A stretch of 64,000 bases of DNA from Cryptomeria japonica (lineage: Eukaryota; Streptophyta; Pinopsida; Cupressales; Cupressaceae), in NCBI RefSeq assembly GCF_030272615.1, contig NC_081408.1, positions 405,549,389 through 405,613,388 on the forward strand. The letters are read 5' to 3'. The notes under the pieces are model-generated. The model saw only the letters and a program-made list of their open reading frames with translations, made no database searches and was not told the origin of the DNA. Each line of letters starts with the position of its first letter. Position 1 is the stretch's first letter. Below, piece after piece: positions 1 through 9,869 of this stretch. Both the position numbers and the translations under genes were made by a program.

Positions 1-926
1 ATGACAAAGGAAAATCGGCATGAAGATCTACAACACAGATTGAACTGCATACCCTAGCACAAGTTCCAAGAAATGTATGCAAGTTCCAAGGCGGGGTAAA
101 ACATTTTTCAGATTGAAGAATACATTGAACCTAGTCAAAGTTTGAAGATCTGATGGCTATGATTGATCATGGGAAATGTGATCAAGGAGATTAAACGGTT
201 GGCAATTGTTTATAAATAGGGAACTGTTGATAAACAATGTATACAGTCAAGTGTATGCACAGGGATGCTACATAGTAATTACCGAGAACAGAAGCTTGAA
301 TAACTATTTGTATATCAGAGTATAGAGCCCAGCAGATGGACAAGATTAGTTCTATGTCTAGATTGTATTGAGCAAATAAGAATATGCTTTAGCATTTTAG
401 ATGTGAAGTTGCCGATAGATTTTTTATTACTGTTATTTTGTGAAGTGATAGAAAATCTCTTAACCGAGTGGACTTAACAATCTTATTTGTAAAACCCTCT
501 AGAAAGGTGACATTCTAATTGAGTGTTTGAAATCCTTTAACAAGGTCACTTCTAACAAGGTGAAGATCCTAACAGATCTGAGGGAAATCCCTTAACCGGG
601 TCACATCTAGCAATGCGTTTGTAATCTTTAATAGGATTTTCTTTTAACCAAGCATACTCTAGAAGAGTATATTTCTTAGTGGGTCCGAAATCCCACAGTG
701 GTTTTTCCCTATTTGGGTTTCCACGTTAAATTTGGTGTTATGAGGTTTATGATGTTTATATGCTTTTGAGTTTGCATGTTTAACAGTTTTGGTTATATCA
801 CTGAAGTATATGTTACCGAGGTTGAATCTGATGTTTTTATGAAAGATTAAGTTTGTATGATTCACCCCCCCCCTCTCATCTTATTAGCTTGGCATCTATA
901 CTTAACATTAAGTATCAGAACTATCA
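1..926 (+). repeat. Copia element A, 5' LTR (left end outside the window)
   Basis: Long terminal repeat of a Ty1/Copia element. It ends in CA two bases before a tRNA-iMet primer site. It has a C-run followed by CTCTCAT near its 3' end (about 866-880), a signature shared in reverse orientation by the LTRs at 45259, 57331 and 60868. A TATA box lies at 211. From about 460 to 660 there are at least six degenerate copies of a TCTAACAAGGT/TTAACCGGGT motif, also seen in the other Copia LTRs here. The left terminus (TG) is not in the window, so full length is unknown. Confidence 0.8.
211..219 (+). promoter_or_regulatory. TATA box of Copia A LTR
   Basis: TATAAATAG in an otherwise ordinary LTR context, about 715 bases before the LTR end. 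It would start the genomic RNA at roughly 245. Position and sequence fit a plant Pol II core promoter; no transcription evidence. Confidence 0.5.
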
Positions 927-959
927 ATTGGTATCAGAGCTATCAATTGGTATCAGAGC
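921..959 (+). other. Tandemly doubled primer-binding site (tRNA-iMet)
   Basis: TGGTATCAGAGC, complementary to the 3' end of plant initiator methionine tRNA, occurs twice, at 929-940 and 948-959, inside a 19-base tandem repeat (921-939 and 940-958). A poorer third half-copy starts at 911. The first site is two bases after the LTR end, the usual spacing; the second is extra. Confidence 0.85.
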
Positions 960-1009
960 TTTAGACTCCGGAAGAAAAGTTTGAAGGTACTTGAGGCAAA
1001 GATCCAAAG

Positions 1010-2092
1010 ATGTATAAGAGGGATGCACCGAAGCTGAACAAGTCAAGTTTCTCTACATGGCATAAAAGGATGAAGTTGCGCCTATCAGGAGTTGGAGAAT
1101 ATGTTGTATATTATCTGGAGAATGATTTCATTACACCGAGCACCTATCCATTGACAATGGAAGAGATAAAGGCAAAGCAAGAACATATCCAAGCAATGAT
1201 TGAAATAACATCTACATTGACCGACTCAGAGTTTAATGATCTAGAAGGCTGCAATGATGCAAAGGCAATGTGGGACAAGCTCATATTTGTGTATGGCGGT
1301 GATGAACATGTTCAAAGAGCAAAAGTGGATAGTCTAAGAGGGCAACTTGAATCTATGAGGATGAATGAAGGTGAGAACATAACTCAGTACAGTACAAGAC
1401 TAAAGGAGATTATCAATCAAATCAAAGGAGCAGTTGGAACCATTGAAGAAAAGGATATAACAAGTAAGTTGTTAAGAACCCTTCTACCAGCTTATGCAAT
1501 CAGAGTCTCTACAACCAATGAATTAAGGTCTGTACCCAATATGTCAGTTTCTTTAGATGCTACTATTGGTAAGCTACATGCATTTGAGTTAAGTAATTTT
1601 GATAATAGTGGGTCTTCGGTAAATAAAGTTGAATCTACATTTAGTTCTTTTCATCTTGATGAATCTAATAATTACAATGAAAGAAAGTATAAGTACTCTG
1701 AAGAAGATCATAGTGGAGCAAGTGAAAGATTTCGTAAGAACATGGAGGAAGTACACAAACTGTATGAGGAAATCAGAAAGCAAGAAGAGTTTGAAGCACT
1801 ATTAGCCAGAAGGTTACCGAGAGGCAAAGGTAAGTATAAAGGAAAACTACCTTTGAAATGTTTCAATTGTGATAAGATAGGACATATGGCTTCTAACTGT
1901 CCTAACAAAGATTCTACTGAAAAGAGAGATTACCGAGATGATAGACAGAAAGACAATCATTACAGAGGACACCGAGACTTCAGAAGAAGAGATAGAAAGA
2001 CATGCTTAATAGCTGATGAGGAATCCAATGATGATAAATCAGATGAAACTAATACAGAGGAAGTAGTTTATGTGGCTATCAAAGATGGATTA
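1010..2092 (+). pseudogene. gag: Copia gag fragment, fused to antisense Gypsy sequence
   Basis: Capsid/nucleocapsid protein of a Copia element. Residues about 10-250 match the Copia-type gag domain (LRGQLESMRMNEGENITQYS region, then the LLRTLLPAY motif). Residues 284-297 form a CCHC zinc knuckle (CFNCDKIGHMASNC), preceded by a basic ARRLPRGKGKYKG stretch. The start is the first ATG after the primer site, about 50 bases downstream. The frame stays open to 2347, but after about codon 360 the peptide is only the antisense of an RNase H fragment of another element. The gag frame is therefore really broken near 2090 and no pol follows. The same gag lineage occurs at 56188-57260 on the minus strand. 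Confidence 0.85.
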
Positions 2093-2334
2093 GATAAATT
2101 CAAGCCCAACATTAGTGCTTCATATTTAGCTACATTTTTTGTGCATTCAAATGATAATAAAAAGGAGTATCCACTTGGTGCAATAAAAATCACACCTTCT
2201 TCATTACCCTCTTTGCTACAAGTTCCTTCAAAATACATTTGCCAAACACCTTCTTTGTTTGATTGCAATTCTTTAACAATTGGAAGAGTGTTCTCAACCG
2301 GTGGTTGCGAAGCTTCAATCCTGAAACTTCCCAA
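2090..2334 (-). pseudogene. Archaeal-type RNase H fragment of Tat-B
   Basis: About 80 residues of the extra RNase H domain (aRH) of Tat-lineage Gypsy elements, recognised by the pattern W-Q-M-Y-F-x-G ... GVIFIAPSGYSF ... KYEALMLGL. It follows protease by fewer than 10 bases in the same direction, so this element had aRH right after protease. The first catalytic Asp is Glu here (FEG for FDG) and the NNxAEYEAL motif reads KNVAKYEAL, so the domain is damaged as well as truncated. The coding similarity ends near 2090 where Copia A gag begins. Confidence 0.75.
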
Positions 2335-2341
2335 ATCAACA

Positions 2342-2992
2342 TCATAGAAAAAAATTCATTTGGTTAGGATCAACACGTTCAATCACATGTTCGACTCTAG
2401 GCTCCTTATACAACTTGACATCCTTTCCATTCATAGGTATTGTTGCATATGATAGATTCAATTGAACATCTCCTCCTACTATAGTTGTCCATTGTCTAGA
2501 TAGGAGCATGCCGAAGTATGGAGGAGCGTCAACCACCATAACATCAGTCTTGTATGAGGCTTTAGGGTATGATGCTAATTTGAGTTCTACATCCCACATT
2601 ACTCTAATAACTAGGACAAATTGGTTGTCCATGGCATAACACTTTCCATACGTAGTATCAACCCATAACCCCAGCTCTTTCATTACTGCAAATGGCATAA
2701 TATTTATTGTTGCCCCTAAATATATCATGCAATTCCTAACCAATTTGTTATTTATCAACAAAGTAGTATAAAAAGGAACAATTTGTGAAGGATTATTTAT
2801 TAGGGTGTCTCCTAAATATATTTCAGGAGTTTTCATTATTTGTCCTTTACTTTTATCCTTCTTTTTGTTTTCATGCTTATCACCCATCTCAACCAAAGGA
2901 GTTTTAGATTTGTGGGATACACTTGAAATTAATTTAACAACATTGTTTCCATATTCTTCAATTTCCATCATCTCCAAGAGTGGGACTGGCAT
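2342..2992 (-). pseudogene. Retroviral-type aspartic protease of Tat-B
   Basis: Single open frame of 216 codons. The core reads NKLVRNCMIYLGATINIMPF, then VMKELGL and a flap/second half ending GMLLSRQWTTIVGG, the usual Tat/Athila protease layout with DLGA in place of DTG. Here the catalytic Asp is Tyr (IYLGA), so the enzyme is dead. A lysine-rich linker precedes the core. Its 5' end overlaps the gag tail in another frame, which points to a frameshift between gag and protease. Confidence 0.8.
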
Positions 2993-2995
2993 TTG

Positions 2996-4362
2996 ATTTG
3001 TGACAAAGCTCGAGTTAGATCAAATGATGGCAAACTTATATTTGGATCAAGCTTACCTACCTTAGGATTAGTTGGCTTCTGCCTTTCCACATCCTGCTGC
3101 TTTTGGTGGTAATTTTGTGGCATCTTATTTTTATCTGTTACAGTTTGTTTTAGGACATATTTCTGGGACATATTTGGATGTAATTGCGTACCTTCATTTT
3201 GTTTGTCAGCTAGAGAATTTGGGCCTATAACTCCTTTATCTTTTACAAATACCCTTGCTGGTGTACCTTGGTCAGGGTTAACATTTCTACTCCTGAGATT
3301 GTAATTTCTCCTAGCTTGAGCTACTACTGCAATTGTTAATGCCTTGATTTCTTCTTCTATTGGACTTCTCAAATAAATTTGATTCTCTTGTTGTTTAGCC
3401 ATGCATATCTAATTATCGATCCTATTTTCCTCTTCTTGGCCAGAGAATATTTGTTGATCCATATGCATGTTGTACCTTTGTCTATCTACATCATATTATG
3501 GTCCATCATCCCCTAAAGATGAATAATTTCTATTCAAATGATGTGGTCCGAACAAGAACATTATAACCATATGATCCCCTACTTCTTGTTCATATACCAC
3601 TTCATCTTCCATTGATTGAGCAATAGCACAAAAATCAGGTGCATGTGGCAAATTGCAAGCTATACACCAAGGGTTATCTTATACCATATTTTCCCCATGC
3701 TCTTTTAGTGGGTTATGAGTCTCTCTACTAATATTTTATTTTTCTTCAATAGGCTTGCCATCTTTCCAATCAGTCCTATATGACATATCATATAATCTAG
3801 GTCTATGAAGATTTGGTTTATCATATGTTGCAATTTTATAACCTTTTGATAACTTATTAGATAAATATTTTACAACATTTCAAACCTTTTCTAACTTATC
3901 TTCCTCTTTTTCTTATCAATTTTAATTGTTTTCAAGGTTCTGCAGTATCTCGACTCCTTCTCTCTTTCCCATTTTCCCTGAAGCTTTTCTAACATTTTCT
4001 ATTTTCAAAGCCAATCTACATTCCTCATTCAAATCATTTGGAATTTTCATTCTTAATTCATATCCCATTTTAGGGTCAAAATCATTCATATAAAATTATA
4101 TGCAAATAGGGTGTTGGCTTTAAGTGTGGCAGGCCCTTATTCAATGATTTCAGAAACCTCAAATTAATTTTTGAAACTTATTCACTAAGGTTTTTTTGAA
4201 TATTGTTGATTTCATGTAGGAAAAATTTTAGGTTTGAATGATCACCATATTGTACCTTAAAAATCCTCCTAAATTCATTCTAGGAGCTAATTGTTGCATC
4301 AGGCAAGTTATTGAACCAATCCCTTGCATATTCTATGAGGGATTGCATAAATAGCTTCATAT
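2996..4362 (-). pseudogene. gag: Tat-B gag, C-terminal half
   Basis: Begins on the minus strand at the Tat-A insertion point and reads MKLFMQSLIEYARDWFNNLP, then a WNEFRRIFKVQYG motif, the classic Gypsy gag core. The middle (about 4200-3400) is full of stops. An open stretch at 3402-2968 carries RRNYNLRSRN, a motif also present in Tat-A (NNYNLRSQGK at about 11780), placing both in one lineage. The N-terminal half is at 24494-25360. Confidence 0.75.
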
Positions 4363-4367
4363 ATACA
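4363..4367. repeat. Target site duplication ATACA (left) of Tat-A
   Basis: ATACA lies directly before the TGTTATGCC start of the 5' LTR and again directly after the CAACA end of the 3' LTR (24489-24493). A perfect five-base duplication is what a Gypsy integrase makes. Confidence 0.9.
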
Positions 4368-4456
4368 TGTTATGCCTGGCATATCTATTTCCCTGTTAAT
4401 CTCCTTGAGTCAAAATTTGGGTCCAATTTGTTTTCTCTTTGCTTTCTTTTCGTTTT

Positions 4457-4735
4457 TGACCTCGTTACTCTGGAGTCCCGGAGTCCCGAGGTCCCTTTGC
4501 TTTCCTTTCGGTTTTTGACATCAGAACTCCGGAGTCCCGAGGTCCCTTTGCTTTTGACCTCGGAACTTCGGAGTCCCGGAGTCCTGAGGTCGCTTTTTCT
4601 TTTGACCTTGGAACTCCAGAGTCCCAAGGTAGGGGCCTCCTTTTTCTTGCTTTGGAACCCCAAATCCTTGGAGTTCCAGTATAGGGTGTTCCTTTTTGTC
4701 GAGCTTGGAACCTCGGGACCCCGGAGTCCCGAGGT
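4457..4735 (+). repeat. U3 array of hairpin-forming GC-rich repeats (copy 1)
   Basis: Five or six imperfect repeats of a unit whose ends are inverted: GACCTCGG(A)AC ... GT(C)CCGAGGTC, with CTCCGGAGTCCCGGAGT between, separated by T/C-rich spacers. The cleanest hairpin has arms CCTCGGGAC (4711-4719) and GTCCCGAGG (4726-4734), a nine-base perfect stem with a six-base loop, about 40 bases before the TATA box. The GC-rich islands stand out from AT-rich surroundings. Likely a promoter/enhancer array of the element (inference). Confidence 0.85.
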
Positions 4736-4774
4736 CGTGTTTAAGGCCTTCATACAGATGGACTTGGGGGGAGC

Positions 4775-4783
4775 TATAAATAG
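4775..4783 (+). promoter_or_regulatory. TATA box of Tat-A 5' LTR
   Basis: TATAAATAG, conserved at the same place in the 3' LTR (19291-19299). It lies 40 bases after the hairpin array and about 465 bases before the LTR ORF, so a transcript from here would carry the LTR ORF ahead of gag. Confidence 0.7.
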
Positions 4784-5248
4784 AGATGATGGACTTTTAA
4801 AGTTCATGTGTTCATCCATAGCTCCTCCTCCCTAGCTCCAAGTTGCGAACCTCTGGACCTCCGAGTTTTCCTTGGCATTTTTGGGCATTTCGATTCACCA
4901 GGTTGGTGATTTCTCTTGCTCATGTTGGTGGTTTCTAGATAAGATTTTTGTTTCCTCTTTTTTTGTGATTGTTGGTTTCTATTTATTTTTCTTTGCGTGC
5001 CTTTGTTTTTGTGTGCCCTAGTTTGACCTAACCCCGGAACCCCGGACCCCCAGAGTTCCGGGTAGCTCTTAACCCCAAACCCCTGGAGTTATGTGTAGCT
5101 CTCAACCCGGAACCCCAGAGTTTCAGGCCTTCTTCACTTATGCCTATCCCGAGACCTCGGGCCATCGAAGTCCCAAGTTAAATCAACTTTTATGCTTGTT
5201 ATAAAAAAACTAAGCATTTGCGTTCTGCTTGCAGGTTCAAGTCATTAG
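4784..5248 (+). other. LTR leader with second palindromic cluster
   Basis: No coding potential. At 5033-5062 there is a stem CCCGGAAC/GTTCCGGG (5033-5040 and 5055-5062) followed by further degenerate copies to about 5180, related to the U3 array. A pyrimidine-rich stretch ending TTCTGCTTGCAG (AG at 5233-5234) sits 14 bases before the ORF start and could be a splice acceptor; in the 3' LTR the CAG is changed. Splicing is only a possibility. Confidence 0.5.
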
Positions 5249-8200
5249 ATGGACTCATCCTCCAACAATAGAGGCAAAGAAATTGATAGACTCCCAACCA
5301 CCATGAAATACCATTATCAAGGACAGGTCTATGTTTCAAAGCTAGAGGATCAAATCAGATGGGTCACGGATACTGAAATTGGCCATATAGAAATTAAAGA
5401 TATCAAGGCTCAATCGGACAAACCTAGTTTGGAGGCCCTCCGCCGAAGAATCAAGAGGTCCGACCTAGTTGAAACTACTATCTTCCCACAATCAATACAA
5501 GAACCAGAGTTCATAATGACCATTGCTCTATTTTATAACTCAGAAACTAGAAAGTGCACAGATGCACGAGGAAAGATAGTCATAGACTTGTCTCCAGATA
5601 TGCTTGGGTTCGTCTTTGGAATCCCAACCAGGGAGGAATTATTTTTGTTAATCGAAGAAGAGGCCTTAAAGGCATGGAATGACAAGATATCAGCTAGTAA
5701 AAGGCACATGAATACAAACTGGTTAGAAGAAGAAAGAAAGACATGACTCAAGGCAATGAAGATCCTAAGGGCGGACTTCAAAGAGCCTCAAAGAGACTTA
5801 ATCATCATGCTCAGCAAGGCCTTTGGCAAGCCAGATTGCAAGCATTTTCATACCTGGATGTTCCAATTCATGAGCACTATTTTAATAGGAAAATGATATT
5901 TTGATTGGTCGCAGATCCTCTCTGACAATATCTACAAGCAGATGAAAGAAGTTCAGCATATTCAAAAGTTCTTTTTCACATCATATGTCATCTAGGTAGC
6001 CGCTAGAGCTGTAAAGTTTCTAGGGCTACAAGTAGAAGAGCAATTGGGAGAAGAGGAAGGATAGAAGAAGATATGGGAGTATTATGCTTAGCTCACTCTA
6101 GCCAATGCAAAGACTCATTTTAAAAGAGTTAATGATGCCTTCATCTTCCCAATAATAATCAAATTGATAGGAGATGCAGGATATCGGATTAGCCCGGAGG
6201 CCATGGCTATCATTCGAGAATGGGCATGTTGGTTTATCTAAAACCCACACTCTACTTACATCAGGGTTAGCCGATTCAAAGGAAACCCAATGCTGCTGCC
6301 CCGATATTGCAATGATAGGATAATTTTGCTAGAGTATGTGAGGCAGCTTGTGGGCCTTTAGTCACTTTTGTCATCAAAACACAAAGTAGGTATCAATTTC
6401 TTAGTATCTATTGGATACTTTGCATGTTCCAAAATATAAGTAGTGAAGTTAGCAGAACAAGAGCTTCAAGATTTGAACTTGAAAGAGTATGATCATGCTA
6501 GGAAGTTCTATGATCCCTATGGGAAACTTAAACAAGATATGCCTAAGGCATATGAGGGGCACAGGCCCAGCTTGGAGGACTTAGTGGCCAACCTTCAAGA
6601 TAGTTTTGAGGTGAGGGAGAAGAACTATAATAGGTTATCTGTGCCACAGGTGAGAGATTTCAGAATTGAGACTAACCTCCCTAAAGAACTTAGGGATGAT
6701 GGTGACTTACTTGATCCAGCTTATAGGGAATCAGGGATAGATAAAAGGCCTCTCTCCCCAATAAAATGGTCTACAAGTGAAGACACAAATATGGAAAAGG
6801 TCTCCCAAGTGGTCATCAACAGGACCAAGCAATGGTTACGCCAGAGGGTAAGGCCCAGCGTCTCAAAGGTGAAACAAAAGGAATCCACTTTAGAGGTACC
6901 TCAGTCAAGGGGCCATAAGGAGTATGCTCAAAAGACAAGGGTAACCTCGAGGCAAAATATGTCCACCGATCTAAGTGAAGAAGACAAACCTCAAGAAAGC
7001 ACTGAGGACTTACTGAAAAACTCCAAGAAAAGATGAGGGAGTTTGAATTATTAAAGAAGGCTACGGAGCTAGGAGTGAACGACGGATTGGGAGAGGTACC
7101 ACTGGCCAAAGTTATCCCACTGAAGATAGATATAGGGAACACTAAAGGAGAGGGTACCCAAGAAGAAGAAGAAAATATAGAAATTACTGAGGATATACCC
7201 GCTTAGCCACCTTCAACAGATGCCACAAATGCACTAGGTACCAGTTCCGCCGCACCACCACTAGTCAATATATCCGCAGGGCAGCCCAGAGTGCAAGGCT
7301 TCAGACCTACCACTAAAGGAATAAAAGTTAGAAACCTCGAGTTTGATTCAGATCAGGAGGAAGAGGATCTTGAGTAGCAACAATTTCTAGAAGGCGAACA
7401 AGAAGGGGATGAGGTATGAGACCTTCTAAATGAAAGACTAGTGTTAACCCCTCAAGATCAAGAGGACCTTCTTAAGGATATAGCAGTTAGGCAAGGGGAA
7501 ACAGAGACAGGTGATGAAGAAATGTCATTTAATGAGGAGGTCAATGGAAAACTAGGAGATTTACACAAGCAACAAGCTCTGCAAACCAATTTAGCTCGTC
7601 AATTTATACCACCTCAAGACCCTGGGCAAACAGAAGCAGAGGAGCAGGCAAAGGTTCATGTTATAACTGTAGATATAGTGTCACATCAAGGTGACAAGGA
7701 TGAAGATATACCACAATGGCTGGAATTTACCTTTGGGAAGAAAAAGAGAAAAGAAGAGCTCCCTAAGGTCACTCTACAACAAGTAATCACTGAGGAGCCA
7801 CCAAAGGCTAAGAAACTGAAAACTGTTAATCACCTATCGAAAACTAGTTCTGGTGAAGTGATTGCAGATGTGGCAGTTCCATCCCAGGCTGAGGGAAAAG
7901 ATTCTCCCAAATACCAAATATCACAGATAAATTTGGGCAAAAAAACCAAGTGGGGGGAGAATATAAGCAGCTACTAATTGAAATGAGAAAACCCCTGGAC
8001 TCATGCAAAACTGATGACTTACCTTCTACCTCATCACTGCCAGACAAGGAAGTAAAAGTGTTAATGGAGGTGAGGAGAGTGGCAGCTACAACCAAGTCAT
8101 GGGCCCAAGTAAATATGGCCAAAATAAGATTATTTTTGTAAGATACTATGAGGATGTATAGTAAAGCGGTAAAGGTAGGCAGAGCTTTGGCTTCTTGTTC

Positions 8201-8768
8201 CACACAATGGGAATGGAAGTCAAACATTTTCACCAAACAATTCCAAGTTTTGAAGAAGATATTGTGGCTAGGGGAAGAGACGGCGATAAAGGAGGACCTC
8301 TTAGGGGGTGACAACTATAAAAACTTATAGTCTTATGTATACATCTTGGAGATGAAGATTGAAATGTTTCAGCAATATATCAAGGATATGACTGAGATTC
8401 GGGACCCTTTCCTTAGAGAAATTTTATCATACGAGAATTTTGTAAAGAATATGCTAGGACCTTTTGGCCTTAGATTAGTTGATATAGAAATAATGGACCA
8501 ATAGCAAGTTTTGAATCAGTGGGATACATATGAGGCACATCACCTAAGACCCATGACCCAGTTTGATGTCACCCTTATGGACAGATACACGTACCTGATT
8601 ACTTAGTGTCAAGAGGTGGCACACATAGTGAAGGAGTTAGAGGAGGGAAGAACGCATGGAGATGAACTTTTAAAGAAGTATAAGTTTAGAGTTAAGCATG
8701 TAGCAGATCCTCTGGTTCAAGCAGTTGCATGTATAATTGATAATTATAGAGCTTTTATCAAGAAATAA
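5249..8768 (+). pseudogene. LTR-encoded long ORF (copy 1), family not named
   Basis: Starts MDSSSNNRGKEIDRLPTTMK and can be followed with a few stops and frameshifts to IIDNYRAFIKK and a TAA at 8766; about 1,170 codons. I do not recognise the family. Visible parts: a globular N-terminal third with GKIVIDLSPDMLGFVFGIPT and TYIRVSRFKGNPMLLPRY...DRIILLEYVRQL (codons about 335-370), a highly charged acidic/basic middle, and a helical Gln/Lys/Glu-rich C-terminal third with EEEL/KKYK-type segments. Private stops include TGA at 5744. Stops at 6089 and 7204 also occur in the 3' LTR copy. No protease, RT or nucleic-acid motif is evident. A homologue is at 34811-38333 on the minus strand. Confidence 0.75.
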
Positions 8769-9815
8769 AGGATAAGCACATAATTACTAAAGATAGCAAA
8801 GCTTTTTTTATCCTTAAATCTTATATTTTTAACTATGGCTCCTACTCGAGTTCCAATTTTGAGAGAAATTCTGCATGATTATGAAAATGTGGCTCACCTA
8901 GCAGGGTTGTGTAGTGCTCATGCAGTCCCCATTTCGTAGTTGTTAAGTGGAGTGTCAAGGCAGAAACTTGCAAGTTAACTGTGACTCCTAGTTTCAGTTC
9001 TTAATGTAGGGTAGGGTTATTTCCTAGATAGTAGGGTAAAGAACTTATATAAATTGAGAAGTTGGATTCATTTGTAAGGGTCCCAAATTGATGATTTGTG
9101 GCCTACTTAGAGATTTTAGAATATTTTGCAGATTGTTATGAAGTTTGAGTTATTTTTGTTATACATTCATTAACATTAATATGAGAAGCAGCTTGTAGAT
9201 TGTCTAATCTACGTTTATATTCTACCAAATTGTTCTGTGTAATCTAGTAATATCTATTATTTGGAGTTAGCAACGTGGTTTAATATTTTTGTCCATCACT
9301 TTATGAATCATATTGCTCACGTCAGTGGTGTATGAGAATTATTATGATAGGCCATATTGTTGATGATTTTATTTCCATAAATTTTTGAAATTGATGATTT
9401 TGCAGGTTTTCTGGAGGTTCGTTGTTGAATGCTAACTTGGATAATATTTGATAATTGCTTGGATTGCAGGGAACTAATTGAGTAGTTCATTAAGTTGTCA
9501 TTATATTGGTCTTAATTGTTATTTTCTTGTTTCCCTTTATGCTTCGCATTATATTTCCCAGAGAATCTTAAACCGTAAAAATACAAAAAGAAAGGAAGTG
9601 CAGTTACCCATAACCAGGGAGATTTAGTTCTAACCAGCAGGCCCCTTTATAGGTATAACCACATCAACCATTGGGATTCCCATCACCGTCAAGACCTGTC
9701 TATAGAGACCTTGGAGTATTGAGTTTTCCCAAACTCATTACTTTTTAGGAGAGGTGGTGAGTGTTCACATTGGCTACCTGACTGTTGGTGGGGGTGTCAA
9801 AAATAGTCATCAACA
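8769..9815 (+). other. AT-rich tail of the Tat-A 5' LTR
   Basis: Runs from the stop of the LTR ORF to the LTR end. No ORF or clear motif; well conserved with 23442-24488 (roughly 4-5 percent different over the 200 bases compared by eye). Probably U5/R-type non-coding LTR sequence. Confidence 0.6.
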
Positions 9816-9820
9816 GAAAC

Positions 9821-9838
9821 TGGCACTAGAAGGAGGGC
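9821..9838 (+). other. Probable primer-binding site of Tat-A
   Basis: TGGCACTAGAAGGAGGGC begins five bases after the LTR end, with the TGG expected opposite a tRNA CCA end. I cannot name the tRNA with confidence. Confidence 0.55.
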
Positions 9839-9869
9839 CAAGACTAATCCCCTCATTTATTAACCACAT

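Larger units (their letters stand above)
4368..9815 (+). repeat. 5' LTR of Tat-A (5,448 bp)
   Basis: Starts TGTTATGCC and ends GTCATCAACA; near-identical order of sequence at 18876-24488. Contents in order: a U3 hairpin array (4457-4735), a TATA box (4775), a leader with a second palindromic cluster (about 4784-5248), a broken long ORF (5249-8768), and an AT-rich tail (8769-9815). More than 5 kb is very long for an LTR, though Ogre/Tat elements are known for long ones. Confidence 0.92.

Noticed and set aside
1589-1908. Minus-strand frames over Copia A gag
   Set aside because: Shadows of the plus-strand gag, which has clear domain matches.
4311-4835. Open frames on both strands through the U3 array, and their counterparts at 18841-19351 and 19472-19792
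   Set aside because: GC-rich palindromic repeats lack stop codons by chance; they cross the LTR boundary and lie upstream of or across the TATA box.
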